Source: Sarocladium kiliense
Lineage: Eukaryota > Ascomycota > Sordariomycetes > Hypocreales > Sarocladiaceae
DNA: 64,000 bases
Direction: 5' to 3'
Assembly (NCBI GenBank): GCA_030734395.1
Contig: JAUZTG010000032.1
Coordinates: forward strand, 1-64,000
Positions within the stretch are counted from its first letter, which is position 1. Every line of letters starts with the position of its first letter. The translations under genes were made by a program, and so were the position numbers. Of the stretch, positions 45,316-55,516 are shown piece after piece. Under the pieces are notes generated by a model, which had not been told where the DNA came from, ran no database searches, and was given only the letters and a program-made list of their open reading frames with translations.

Positions 45316-46515
45316 ATGACTGACCGCAAGTCGACATCTCCTCGGACGCCCTCGGCGCCATCGCCTCCATCGGCGCCCTCATCGCAACCGCTCGACCAAG
45401 CTGTCCAGAACCCAGAAAGCCCGATTGAACACGAAGATGATGCTGACGAGGGAATTGGCGACGATCAAAGGTGCAGCAGCAGTTCCCCCCCTCAATAACC
45501 CAGGCCGTGTTGATTAATTCGCCTTACCTCAGCTTGGCCTCGACCTCAGCCTCACTCACAGAAAGCATCCTCGACTACCGTAAGCTCCACGGGCGCACCT
45601 ACCAGAGCATCAAGTCGACAGAGTACTGGGGCCCCAACGACGACCGCCAGAACGATGGCCTGGACATGGCCCATCACTTCCTGACTATGGTTCTCGGTGA
45701 CCAGCTCTACGAGGCACCTATTAAGAACCCTAGCAGAGTCCTCGACGTGGGCACTGGCACTGGCATCTGGGCCATCGATATGGCTGATACCTTCCCCGAA
45801 GCAGAGATCATCGGTTTCGACATCAGCCCCATCCAACCATCCTGGGTGCCACCCAACTGCAAATTCTACGTCGATGACGCCCAGCTGGAGTGGACGTTTG
45901 GCGATGCAGCCTTTGATTTTGTTCACATTCGCGCCTTATATGGCAGCATCTCCGACTGGACCGAGCTGTACCGCCAGGCCTTCCGCGCCCTGCGCCCAGG
46001 AGGCTACCTGGAGAACCTAGAGTTCACCATCACCCTGCGCAGCGACGACCCGGCGGTGGCCAACGACCCAGATCACATCTTCAAGCAGTGGTCTGAAGCC
46101 TTCTTCGAAGCTGCTGATCGCCTGGGAAAGACTGCCAAAATCGGCATGGACGGTCGCATGCGCCGCCACATGGAGGAGGCTGGCTTCGTCGACATTGTCG
46201 TCAAGGAGTACCGTCTCCCGTGCGGTTCGTGGCCCACCGACCGGCGCGAGAAAGAGATCGGCATGTTCAACCTTGCCTTCATGGAGCAGAGTCTCGAGGG
46301 CTTTGCCTTGTTCCTCCTCCGAGAGATCATGAAGTGGGAGCTCGTTGAGGTGCATGTCTTCCTTGCCAGGATGCGCGCAGCCATGAAAGACCCCAAGATA
46401 AAGCCGTACTATATGATGTTTGTTTACCCCTGTTCTATGTAGCGATTTGATACGGCATACTGACATAAGAAGACCAAATGTCTACGCTAGGAAGCCATTG
46501 ACCGCGGATGATTAA
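45316..46515 (+). CDS. LaeA-like SAM-dependent methyltransferase
   Basis: Three exons: 45316-45470, 45533-46417 and 46473-46515; introns 62 and 55 nt, the last with GTTTGT donor and TACTGAC branch; 360 aa. If the last intron is retained, translation ends at 46442 instead, replacing the NVYARKP end with FVYPCSM. The acidic, Pro/Ser-rich N-terminus of about 55 residues is disordered. Class I Rossmann methyltransferase: motif I VLDVGTGTGIWAIDMAD; EIIGFDISPIQPSWVP; NCKFYVDDAQLEWTF; FDFVHIRALYGSISDW; LRPGGYLENLEF. These match the TAM/LaeA-type family common in fungal secondary-metabolite loci, acting on small molecules or as regulators. The target is unknown. Context with a P450, FMO and FAD oxidase favours small-molecule chemistry. 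Confidence 0.85.
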
Positions 46516-47120
46516 CTCCGGGTAAGGAGGTGTAGCCAGAGATCTTTTATTGTAGCAGTGTTGGACTCTGAGAACGAGGGCCTCGAAGAGGTGAAGCAGA
46601 GAGAGTCTCTGACAGTCTATTCTTGGTACTCAAGAGGAGCCGGGGGAAGCAGGGGAGGAGCTTCGTGTCGCTCATCCTGGGTGGTGAACCAAGCGCCTCG
46701 GAGCAGCAGCTCGGCTGTCTAGGACTGTGATTCCCAAGGCGGAGGGGGCTAAAGCATTGGGCAGCGTCAAGATTGGAATGCGACACTGAAAGTAGATCGC
46801 CGACAAGCAGGAATATAACATCCCTGTTATTGCCAGGTTATAGAATACGATTAATGACTTGCTTGCCGCGCAAAGCTTTTGTGTCAATTTGTGGGTTGGT
46901 AGTAGGGATACTTCGCGTTGCAGCATTTTGATGTCACTAACTGGACTGTACCCAGATTTCGCCTGCAACTAACTCCACAGCATCGCTTGCGCTGCTGTAT
47001 ATTTATTCTCTATCCTCACCTTGGTGAACCCTCTCACAGCGTGCTGACGGCTCTGTTTGTAATCCCAGACGACGTTGCGCCTAGAAAGATGGTCGTTTGG
47101 ATAAGACCTCAGTAACCAAA
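46516..47120. other. Intergenic
   Basis: About 600 bases without supported genes; 3' flank of the methyltransferase and promoter of the gluconokinase. Confidence 0.45.
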
Positions 47121-47758
47121 ATGGATGAAACCCTTAACAAAGACGACAGCACAACCCGAGACGATCGATGGGTCGTCTTCGTCTCAGGGCCTAGCGCCTC
47201 GGGAAAAACCACGATTGCCAAATGCATCGCTTCCGAGTTGAATGCATGTTTTCTTGAGGGTGATGAAGTATGAACAAGATGCCCGCCGTACTCACCATAG
47301 CCGTTGGCCTGTTCGCTAACAAATGATTACAGTTCCGCCCGAAGGCAAACATAGAGAAGATGCACAAGGGCCAGCCCCTAACTGATGCCGACCGTCAGAG
47401 TTGGCTCGAAGCCATCCTTGAACGTGCTTCGAGCCATCCTCAGGATCCTGGATCGCGGTATCTGGTTGTGACCTGTTCTGCCCTGAAGTGCGAGTACAGA
47501 GACACCTTACGCCATGGCTGTCGACAATGTGGAGACATCAAAGTCCGCTTCCTCTTTCTCGATGCACCGGAAGCCGTCTTGAAACAGCGAGCAGAGGCTA
47601 GGAAGGGTCAATTTGCGAGTTCAAGTCTCGTTCCTACCCAGTTTCAGGCTCTTGAGAGACCTGGGATCGATGAACAAGATACAATGGTACTCAGCGTGAT
47701 TCCGCCGCTTGATGAGGCCAAGAGCGATGACCTCAATCTGGTGTCTGAAATGCTATAG
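47121..47758 (+). CDS. Gluconokinase
   Basis: Two exons, 47121-47267 and 47333-47758, with a 65-nt intron; 190 aa, a normal length for GntK-type thermoresistant gluconokinases. The P-loop GPSASGKTT at residues 24-32 binds ATP. The intron splits EGDEFRPKANIEKM, the GDxxxPxxNIxKM gluconate-binding signature. PLTDADRQSWL and VVTCSALKCEYRDTLR follow, as in the family, then VRFLFLDAPEAVLKQRAEAR. It makes 6-phosphogluconate from gluconate and ATP, feeding the pentose phosphate pathway. Intact and probably a housekeeping or sugar-acid gene, not part of the tailoring set around it. Confidence 0.9.
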
Positions 47759-47974
47759 ATCGAAAGCAGACATCTTCTCTCGGATAGACTGCGAGAGGCA
47801 GGAACATATTTAATCGACTCGCGTCAAAGCAAAGTTGTGTTCGCTGGTGATAATTGTGTATAGTCCGGCGAGGGTGAAGCACGACAGGCGTACCAGGTTG
47901 AGAACTTTATTAAATATGATCGACATCAGCCCTTTTACAAAATGTCTCCTTATTTTGAACCGAGGTCATTTGTT

Positions 47975-48705
47975 TTATGTGATCTTGTCCTTGGTCCTAT
48001 TCGCTCGCCCTCTGTTTGGAATCAAGTCCAGCAGCGCAGCCAGCCGGCTCCCAACAACACAGAGTAGCGTAGCATACACTTGCCACGCAAACCAAAGCAG
48101 AGGTGCTACTCCTGGCATTAGAAAATTCACAAGCTCGTTCACCTGGTACAGATCCTCTTGGCTCGCAATAAAGTACTTTGCCCTCTCCTGACCTGGCCCA
48201 GTAAGTGCAGCCGGCTCGCGCGCCTCGATGATGTTGTTCCTCCCCACATTCTCGTTTGAGCCCAAATTTGTGAGCCGTGAAAGCTTCAAGACTGTGGTGA
48301 GGTGCACTCGGGCCTTGTAGAACGGCACAAACCACAAGGCGAAGGTCTGGTTGATGGAGACGTAGACCGTACTTGTGCGTTCAGCAACGGTGGCAGACTC
48401 GATGTCAATGGACATTCGGGGGCTGAGAATGCGATACCAGCGATAGATGGCGAGAATGACCCAGAGCGAGTCGATGTCATGGAGGAACGGGATGGTGCCT
48501 TTAGAGAACGAGGGGACGCGACAGAAAGGATGGGTGAAGGAGGCGGAGCGGAGAAAGTAAGTGTTGAGGGTGGATTCTTGCTCTTCGAATGTGCCGGTGG
48601 TGAGGGAGGTGATTACGCTCCGGATCTCGTGGACTATGGTATGGTCAGTAAGACGACTGACTACATGGAGCTCCCACACCACGGCCACTTACCTGGGTCC
48701 TCCAT
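47975..48705 (-). CDS. SigF-like NTF2-like domain protein
   Basis: Exon 1 is only 13 nt (48705-48693, MEDP), then a 59-nt GTAAGT...TAG intron, then exon 2 (48633-47975); 223 aa. The chosen start gives MEDPVHEIRSVITSLTTGTF. The NTF2-like region has EQESTLNTYFLRSASFTHPFCRVPSF, LAIYRWYRILSPRM and VYVSINQTFALWFVPFYKARV, a pattern of fungal proteins annotated as SigF-like NTF2 domains. EREYFIASQ-like sequence (RAKYFIASQEDLYQVNELV) leads into C-terminal hydrophobic segments (ALLWFAWQVYATLLC region) suggesting membrane attachment. NTF2-like folds often bind small hydrophobic ligands; function here unknown. Confidence 0.75.
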
Positions 48706-49430
48706 TGGTAGACAGTGAGTGAGGATTGGGTGTAGGATGAAAAGGGATTAATGAGAATTAATAAGGTAGCCTCAATAGGACACATCCAGTGTTTCAGTCC
48801 TGAAGCCTATGAGGATCCAGATGATAATATTCGGGACGTTGGTAGCATCAAGAGTCTTGGTGTGAAGTCTGAACTTCAACCTCGGAGGTCATTGGCCTTT
48901 ATGGCCCTAGAAGCCCGGTATCACGATGACGTCATGGTTCGAACAGCTCCGAGCCATTGTCCTTTTTTCACCGAGTTGCTAACCGCGTATCCCCGGCTCT
49001 GTAGATTCGATGTGATATACTTAGTTACACAGCTTCCCTGCGATTTAACAGTGGCGGCACCCAATGAAACAATGCAGCATGCTTTAATCAGATTGATGAA
49101 TGCACGTGCAACCGAATGCCACGTAAGCTCAGGTGGTGTCAAGGTACAGACAGACCAGGAACAATCGTCCCGCCGGAGTGTTAGATCCGTAGGTAGTGGC
49201 GCGTCAATAACCTTTCGCGATATGCGGCTCCATTCTAATCCTGGTTGAATGAAGGTCGATCCTCGAAATATGAAATGCATGTGAAAGCCCAAACCCGGAG
49301 TAAATTTGACGTCACTCTATGAGTTCCTGCAAAAGTCAATTTCCAATGGTGATATACACCTGCTCTTCCTTCATTTCTTAAATAGTCCCTAGTAACTACA
49401 GCATCTTTCTTACGACATAGACACACTAAA
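48706..49430. promoter_or_regulatory. Divergent promoter between SigF-like gene and flavin monooxygenase
   Basis: 725 bases between start codons at 48705 (-) and 49431 (+). An open frame of about 165 codons at 48751-49248 (+) has no domain and no close start context, so it is not called as a gene. Confidence 0.45.
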
Positions 49431-51030
49431 ATGACCCCTACACCGCAAGTCCAAAATCCCATCCTCCGTCCTTTCTTCTTCATCTACCAGATCCTTCAAT
49501 GGATCATCGCAAAATGCCTCTCACCAAGCCCTCCGCCCCCGGGCCAGCTCCTGAATCGCCCGAAAATCGCCATTATTGGCGCCGGAATCACGGGAGTCAC
49601 ATCTGCAGCTCACTGTGTCGGCCACGGCTTCGACGTCGTACTTTTTGAGGCTGGCGGCAAAGATTCGGTGGGAGGCATCTGGAGTGTAAGTCAAGAGGCC
49701 ATCCAAGATGTTTAACAGCCCAGGCTAAGGTAGTATGTGAAAACAGAGGGTCAATGACACCTCCAGTCTTCAAATCCACTCCCTGATGTACCGCTTCCAC
49801 CCTTACGTTCAGTGGCAACATGGCTACCCCAGTCAATCTGAAATCCTCGATCAGGTCCGCTCCTTGTGGAAGGAGTATGACCTCGAAAGTAAAACCCGTT
49901 TCAACTTCACTGTCAACAAGACCTACCAGGATAATCATGGGCGGTGGATTGTCAATGACACCTCACATGGGCGCTTCGATTGCCTCATCGCTGCGGTAGG
50001 AACATGTGGCGATCCAAAGATGCCGACCCTTCCGGGCCAGGGTGACTTCAAAGGCAAGATCTATCACTCTAGTGACCTAACCGGTAAAGACGCCAGGGGA
50101 AAGAAGATTACCATCATTGGTGGCGGTGCTTCTGCCGTTGAGGCCTTAGAGTTCGCTGCGGCAAAGTCGGCGAGCAAGACAGCCATCCTGTCTAGGTCCG
50201 ACAAGTGGATCATTCCTAGAAACCTCATCGTCGACACACTTCTCAGTCTCAACATTTTCGGTCAGGAAACTATGCTGTCTTTTATCCCGGAACTTCTTTT
50301 GCGCAAACTCTTCTACCGCAGCCTCGAAGACCTTAGTCCGTCGGACAAGGGCCTCTTCATGGACACGCCCATGGTGAACTCCGACGTTATGGATAAGCTT
50401 CGCAAAGGCGAAGCAGAATGGGTGCGCGGCGACATAGAAGGATTCAAGAAGAATGGCGTGGTCGTCAACCGTCGAGCACGTGGTGTACCCAAGGATGGAC
50501 CTGGACACAAGGAGACCATTGATGTGGACATTGTCATCATGGCTACCGGCTTCAAGCGCCCCAGTCTATCTTTCCTGCCACCAGATTGCTTTATCGAGCC
50601 CTACGGGCTGCCGAATTGGTATCTACAGACTTTCCCGCCACAGCATCCCTCTGTCAGTGCCATCAACTGCACGTACGTATCTGCTATTGGCAGTGTAGGA
50701 AACTGGCATATCGGAATCTATACCCGGATTCTCCTCATGTTTCTTGTGGATCCACTTACACGGCCCAGTCCGTTCTGGATGAGGCGCTGGATTGATATGA
50801 CAAGGGCATTGAAGTTCACCAGTCCAACAGGAGCGTTTGACTTCTTTACGTACCTTGAGCTGGTTTGGTGGTTCGTGTTCTGTGTCGCCTTCAACCCATT
50901 CAGGTGGAAGTGGGCGATCTTCGTATTTTGGGGCGTGGGCATGAAACTACCGGAGCAGGTGGTAAAGGGAGAAAGGAAGCATCTGGAGACTGATGTGTAT
51001 ACGAGCAGGGACCGAGGATCAATGATGTGA
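49431..51030 (+). CDS. Flavin-containing monooxygenase (FMO-like)
   Basis: Two exons, 49431-49685 and 49747-51030, with a 61-nt GTAAGT...CAG intron; 512 aa. A hydrophobic N-terminal segment (FFFIYQILQWIIAKCL) may anchor it to membrane. FAD-binding GAGITG near residue 50; GGIWS, whose Ser is followed directly by the intron; FMO/BVMO-type fingerprint FKGKIYHSSD; NADPH-binding IIGGGASAVEAL near 210; MATGFKRP near 360. The C-terminus has further hydrophobic stretches (FFTYLELVWWFVFCVAF) consistent with membrane association. The family oxygenates N, S or carbonyl carbon. Substrate unknown. Divergent from the SigF-like gene, so the two may be co-regulated. Confidence 0.88.
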
Positions 51031-51290
51031 GCTCAGCCCAGCTTGTCCATGCGAGGACACTTGTGTACCATGTCTCTATTGATGGTGCGATTTATCATCT
51101 TCGACGTTCTCTCTATTACGAAGGATAGGTATAGAGGGCCAGCACTTATTCTGTTCCTGGTCTACATGAGCTGAAAAAAGATATGAAGAAGCAAGGCTCA
51201 AATGACTGATTAATATAGAGTAAATCAGCGAATAATGACCTCTCAGTGGGTGCTGCTTCTGTCTCAATCTACTGCCCTCGTGTTTGCCGT
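51031..51290. other. Convergent spacer
   Basis: Short gap between the monooxygenase stop and the alcohol-dehydrogenase fragment on the other strand. Nothing seen. Confidence 0.4.
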
Positions 51291-51655
51291 TCAGAATACA
51301 ATGACCACTTTCTTGACTCGACCTCTGCGTCTTGCAAACTGCCATGCATCTGGGGCTTCATCAAAAGGGAAGGGTTGCACATTGAGCGACTTGAGCTCCC
51401 CCAAGTCAACCAAGGCATTCGCCTCGATCAGTCGTTCCGCGTTTGGGGATACGATGAAGGACTTATAGCGCACCCCCGGTCTCCGTTCAGCCTCTTCTAG
51501 TCTGGCGTCGCTAAAGGCCCATGCCGGCGCAGGATCACCAACAGCGATGATGATCCCTTCGTCTTGAACTGTGTGCCATGCTTTCATCAACACCTTTCCC
51601 CCGACCGTATCAAAGACGACGTCAACATCCCGAATCTTTTCTTCCCAACCTACTA
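51291..51655 (-). pseudogene. Zinc-type alcohol dehydrogenase (MDR) C-terminal fragment
   Basis: About 120 codons: WEEKIRDVDVVFDTVGG, EGIIIAVGD, RYKSFIVSP and LKSLNVQPFPFDEAPDAW ending RVKKVVIVF, the C-terminal nucleotide-binding and closing part of a medium-chain dehydrogenase/reductase. The N-terminal two thirds (catalytic GroES-like domain and glycine motif) are missing. The fragment ends at the TA target site of the pogo element starting at 51656. The sequence beyond the far TA (53503 on) is the end of an unrelated kinase gene, not the missing half. Confidence 0.78.
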
Positions 51656-53502
51656 ACGTAATCCATAAGCGAGCGCCGCACACAAGCGAGCGCCGCACTT
51701 GCCAGCACTACGCAGCCATTATCCTTATTTGCACCACTATAAACCTAATAATCAACAACAATGACGCTGGAAATAGGCGAATCTAACGATTCTGCAGTCT
51801 CTTGGCAGGTTCGGGCATTATGCCCAGCTTTGCTACATTTGCCACAGCACCGTGATCTTGCACGGTCACTTCCTGTAAAACCATCATTCCGCTGCTTTCC
51901 CTGGCGTATCTTCTCAGCTACATCTTTTTGTCCCAGTAAATCCTGTGCATCTTGCACAGTAAGTGATCCTCCTAGCCGTACGCGGGTCTTTTTAGCTCTT
52001 CGACGTTTGCTGAGAGCTTCTATTAGCCTTACGAAGAGAGGAGACCTCCGCTTCTAAGAGGGCAACTCGATGCATTATTGCCTTTGTACCTTTCGCAAAC
52101 TGATCGACTGCATTAATCATCGATGTCGGGGAGCTATTTTGGTGATTGGAGATACGAATCTTGATTAATTCCGACTGCGAAGTGGCCTCCAAGGGGTTCT
52201 GAGGCGTCTTGGAAATCCAAGGGTCAGCGGGGGTCGAAAGGGGCAGGATAGGTGATGGAGTTCGTATCCGTACATCTAGTTTAGAAAGAACTCTCTCTGG
52301 GTTGTGTGGCACAAGTCCGGCTCCCATAAAACCCCCCTGTATGTTTTCTCTTGTCATAGAAGCAAAGAATGCCTCGCGAAATGCGCAAAGGAACTCGACC
52401 TTGCTTATGTGTGTAACACGCACTCGCATCAGGTCCTCGATCTGTCGGCCATACGCCTTCTTCATTGGCCCGAAACACCCTACATCTAGCGGCTGGAGGT
52501 AATGAGAGGAATGGGAAGGCATACAGAGTGTAACAATGTTGTGTTCTTTGCAGTAGAGCTCGAAAATCGTGGAGTGGTGGCTCTCATGGCCGTCAAGGAT
52601 CAAGAGCCGATGGGTACCTTTCGTCCGACTCGCTGTATGCTTGTCGAAGTGCTTGATCCAATCTAGCCCAACTTCGTTGGTAGTCCAGCCATTTTCTGTA
52701 GGCGTGATTACCCAGTCGAACGGAAGACTGCTCTCTGTGTACCAGTTGGCTAGATGGTATTGCGCGGCCAGGACGATGAATGGCGGGATGGCCCAGCCAT
52801 GTGCATTCACCCCTTGGATTACAGTTGCCCACTCTCGATTGCCTGGCTGCGCCAGTTTGGCCTTGCCACGGCCATCTGAGGTAGTGACCACCATACATGC
52901 GAAGATGATGCCCATCATAAACCCAGTCTCGTCGAAGTTGTAGATGTCTTCATCTAGTATGCCGTACTTGGCTCTGATGTTCCATACGAGTGCGAACCAC
53001 TCGGAAATGACCTTTGGATCTTCGCATTTGGCTCTTTGATAATCATATTTTCGAGAAAACCGCGTACGGAGCTCTGGCCGTCGTCTCACGAAGTTGGAGG
53101 CCCAGTTCTTGCCAACCGGCGACGCGTCGCGTGCGTGAAGTAATTGATTGGCCATATCTTCCACGCCACGTAATCTAGGAGGGAAAGATCGCGTGCATAA
53201 CTCGATCACATGCTGAACAATGGCTTCCTCTTCTAGTTGTGTAAGCTTTCTTGAATTGGGTACGGTATCGCGTCGTGCGGAAGAGCCATCGCGTCGTCGG
53301 CGAATGGTTCGATCAGACACGCTGTAGATATTCGCTGCTGCCCGTATGCTTAGATTCTGGTCTTTCCGAATGGCTTCGAGGGCCAAATTCACCCTAGCCT
53401 CGTACGACGCCAAAGACATGTTCGATCGCGGCAGTTTTCAGGTTTCAAATGTAGAATAGACGTGTCGCGTGGGGAAGTGCGGCGCTCGCTTATGGATTAC
53501 GT
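51656..53502 (-). mobile_element. pogo/Fot1-type DNA transposon, copy A
   Basis: A 1847-bp element flanked by TA on both sides (51654-51655 and 53503-53504). Inverted ends are ACGTAATCCATAAGCGAG...; the left end carries the 17-bp block ACAAGCGAGCGCCGCAC as an extra tandem copy, while the right end has one. It encodes a minus-strand transposase with a late frameshift, so it is probably non-autonomous. Confidence 0.92.
51745..53419 (-). pseudogene. pogo/Fot1-like transposase, copy A (late frameshift)
   Basis: ATG at 53419. The main frame of 475 codons runs to 51992: pipsqueak-type HTH (LSIRAAANIYSVSDRTIRRRR), CENP-B-type HTH, then the DDE_1 triad region with YNFDETGFMMG, ILDGHESHHS and QPLDVGCFGPMKKAYGR. 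Near 52016 one extra base shifts the frame. In the next frame the sequence continues ALSKRRRAKK, SLTVQDAQDLLGQK and a CCHC knuckle (CGKCSKAGHNARTC), ending at 51745. The break lies after the catalytic core, so a truncated but still catalytic protein is conceivable. About the same length and layout as the copy at 60160. Confidence 0.88.
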
Positions 53503-53508
53503 TAGCGC

Positions 53509-54768
53509 TTAGTGCCTATAGTATGACATGACAGCATTAAAGGATGGATCTTCAAGCAGCTGCGCAGCAGTAATCCGACGTTCAGGGTAAATGCAAAAGC
53601 CTTTTCTCATGACCGCAAGCGCATGAAACTTCTCATTTTCGCAAACCTCCGGGCGAAGTCGGTCGATCTTAGCCTCGAGAGCTTCCACGCCTCCTAGCAA
53701 CTGTGGTCGAGGTATCTGACCAAGCTGATCATACCACCAGTCTTTGGGTTCACCGACGCCACAGTAGCATTCTTTCCAGGCAGCCGGGAAAGGACCGAGG
53801 GTTTGCACGAGGCGGTCGATCAAGGATCGGTTCTCACCCCAAATAACCTCAGTGCCTAAGTAGAGCTGTGCGAAGATGAAGGTGTAGCTCCACATATCGC
53901 TCTCGAAGCTCGGGTTGGCACCGTGAAACCTTTCAGGGGCGCAAAACATGTTTGGTGACTGGACTGTGTTCTCAACCTTGGTGCCCGTCTTAATGGCGTG
54001 GCCAAAGTCTGCCAGGCTCGCAGGATGTGTGAGCATGTCAAGGGGGAACCGCTTCGTCTCCACAAGCTCTGCTGGCCCTCCCTCTTCCGCTGTCAGGAGG
54101 ATCTTTCGTGGCCGGCCAAGACACTCATACAACTGAGCAGGAGTCCAACCCTCCATTGACTTAATATTCCACAGAATCGCTCCATCATTCAAATCTACAA
54201 GACTGGTCAGTGTTGATACAATAGGAGCGAGCAGATCTGGCTTGCCTCGGTGAACAATACCGGCATCGTGGAGACTTTTTAATGCTAAAAGCAGGTGCAT
54301 TGCTCCAGGGACTCGGAAGCCAGGGCTTGTCTTGGCCCAAGTTGACGAGAGATTATACGTATAGAGGCTAGAACCTCGTACGGGGAAGACAAGGACGAGG
54401 TGAAGATTGTGATAATGGCCACGGATATAGAAGGACTGTTGGTAGGTGAGGAGGAAGGTGCGGTCTTGAACAGTGCGAATGATCTCGTCCAGCATTCGAC
54501 GCTCATTTTCTGCAGTATGACCTGGCACACCGACTTTAAGGGCGACGATCTTATCTTGCTGAGTATCGCGGGCTAGCCATACCGTAGAGAAACCGCCCCA
54601 TCCAATTTTGTGTAGAAGTTGATACCTGTTGTGGAGAGTTTCCCCGATAAAGAGAGGACAATAGAGGCCGTCTCTGTATCGCTGACGGGGCTCCGCCTCA
54701 GCCTCGACGTCGCATTCGTCGTCAGAGTCAACAAAGTCCAAGGTCGTATGAAGAGGCAAGCGATGCAT
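53509..54768 (-). CDS. SRPK-like protein kinase
   Basis: Exons 54768-54246 and 54194-53509, separated by a 51-nt GC-AG intron (GCAAGC donor, CACTGAC branch); 402 aa. Without splicing the frame stays open but lacks the catalytic Asp; splicing creates VHRDLNDGAILW. G-loop IGWGGFSTVWLARD; VAxK-type Lys in IVALKVG; LADFG; CAPERF; FESDMWSYTFIFAQL; a long insert before DFG as in the fungal SRPK-like group. In the catalytic loop Lys and Asn of HRDLKPxN are replaced (HRDLNDGA), so activity may be weak or altered. This expanded fungal family often occurs next to transposons. The pogo element ends 6 bases from its stop codon. Confidence 0.8.
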   Translation of the reverse strand: MHRLPLHTTLDFVDSDDECDVEAEAEPRQRYRDGLYCPLFIGETLHNRYQLLHKIGWGGFSTVWLARDTQQDKIVALKVGVPGHTAENERRMLDEIIRTVQDRTFLLTYQQSFYIRGHYHNLHLVLVFPVRGSSLYTYNLSSTWAKTSPGFRVPGAMHLLLALKSLHDAGIVHRGKPDLLAPIVSTLTSLVDLNDGAILWNIKSMEGWTPAQLYECLGRPRKILLTAEEGGPAELVETKRFPLDMLTHPASLADFGHAIKTGTKVENTVQSPNMFCAPERFHGANPSFESDMWSYTFIFAQLYLGTEVIWGENRSLIDRLVQTLGPFPAAWKECYCGVGEPKDWWYDQLGQIPRPQLLGGVEALEAKIDRLRPEVCENEKFHALAVMRKGFCIYPERRITAAQLLEDPSFNAVMSYYRH

Positions 54769-55185
54769 TTTAGCAGCAGGAGGTTTGGGACAATAAAGGG
54801 AGGCGAGTCTAAGGGTGCATCGCAGGTTTTACCGGCCTGCTGTGGTGGGTGCGGCTACGCGATGGTGGGAGCCAGATGGGTGTGAGATGGCTGGAAAGAT
54901 GCGAGGAGATCAGACGTGTTGGAGGGCGGGGGTGGAGCTTGTGTCGCGTGGGACTTGGTGAAATTCAGATCGATGAACAAATTGAGTTCTCAGCCCACAA
55001 CGCGCCCAAAGTTGATGCAAAGTCAATGCAGATGTTCCAGAATGTGCTAATGATAGTTATGAACTATATTGACATTGATTTTGGCATTTTAGACTGAAGT
55101 TGCGTTGATGCGGCTGCTTTGAAGCTGGAAAATCTGGCCAAGAGGCCCTTTGCTGCGCTTCGAGGCATGATCTTGCTTACAACAT
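54769..55185. other. Upstream region of the kinase gene
   Basis: About 415 bases; promoter side of the minus-strand kinase. No gene seen. Confidence 0.4.
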
Positions 55186-55340
55186 CATGGACGGTATCCC
55201 TGCTCGACCCGGATGGTATCCCTGTTCAATGCGGACGGTATCCTTGTTCATGATGGACGCCATCCGTGCTCACTGCGGGGATCCTTGATGGACGATAACC
55301 CTGGACGTATTCATGTCAACACGGACGGTATCCTTGTCAT
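55186..55340. repeat. Degenerate 22-bp tandem repeats
   Basis: About six imperfect copies of a 22-base unit built around GGACGGTATCC(C/T)TGTTC, for example at 55187, 55211 and 55233. Copy boundaries are approximate. Confidence 0.65.
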
Positions 55341-55516
55341 TTGATATAACACCTACCCTTGAGCCTCTTGCAACTTGCATTACGGTTCTCCAAAGCTGCA
55401 CTAAATGAGAACTGCATTATCCGAGCATCAAGAAGGCTTAGATTATTAAAAATATATCTGTTGCGCTTCAGCTTTTCTAACAGCGGAATGCATCCAGTAT
55501 GACCTGCGCAGCCACC

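Noticed and set aside
48751..49248. 165-codon plus-strand frame between SigF-like and FMO genes
   Set aside because: No family motif, within a divergent promoter region, composition like non-coding DNA.
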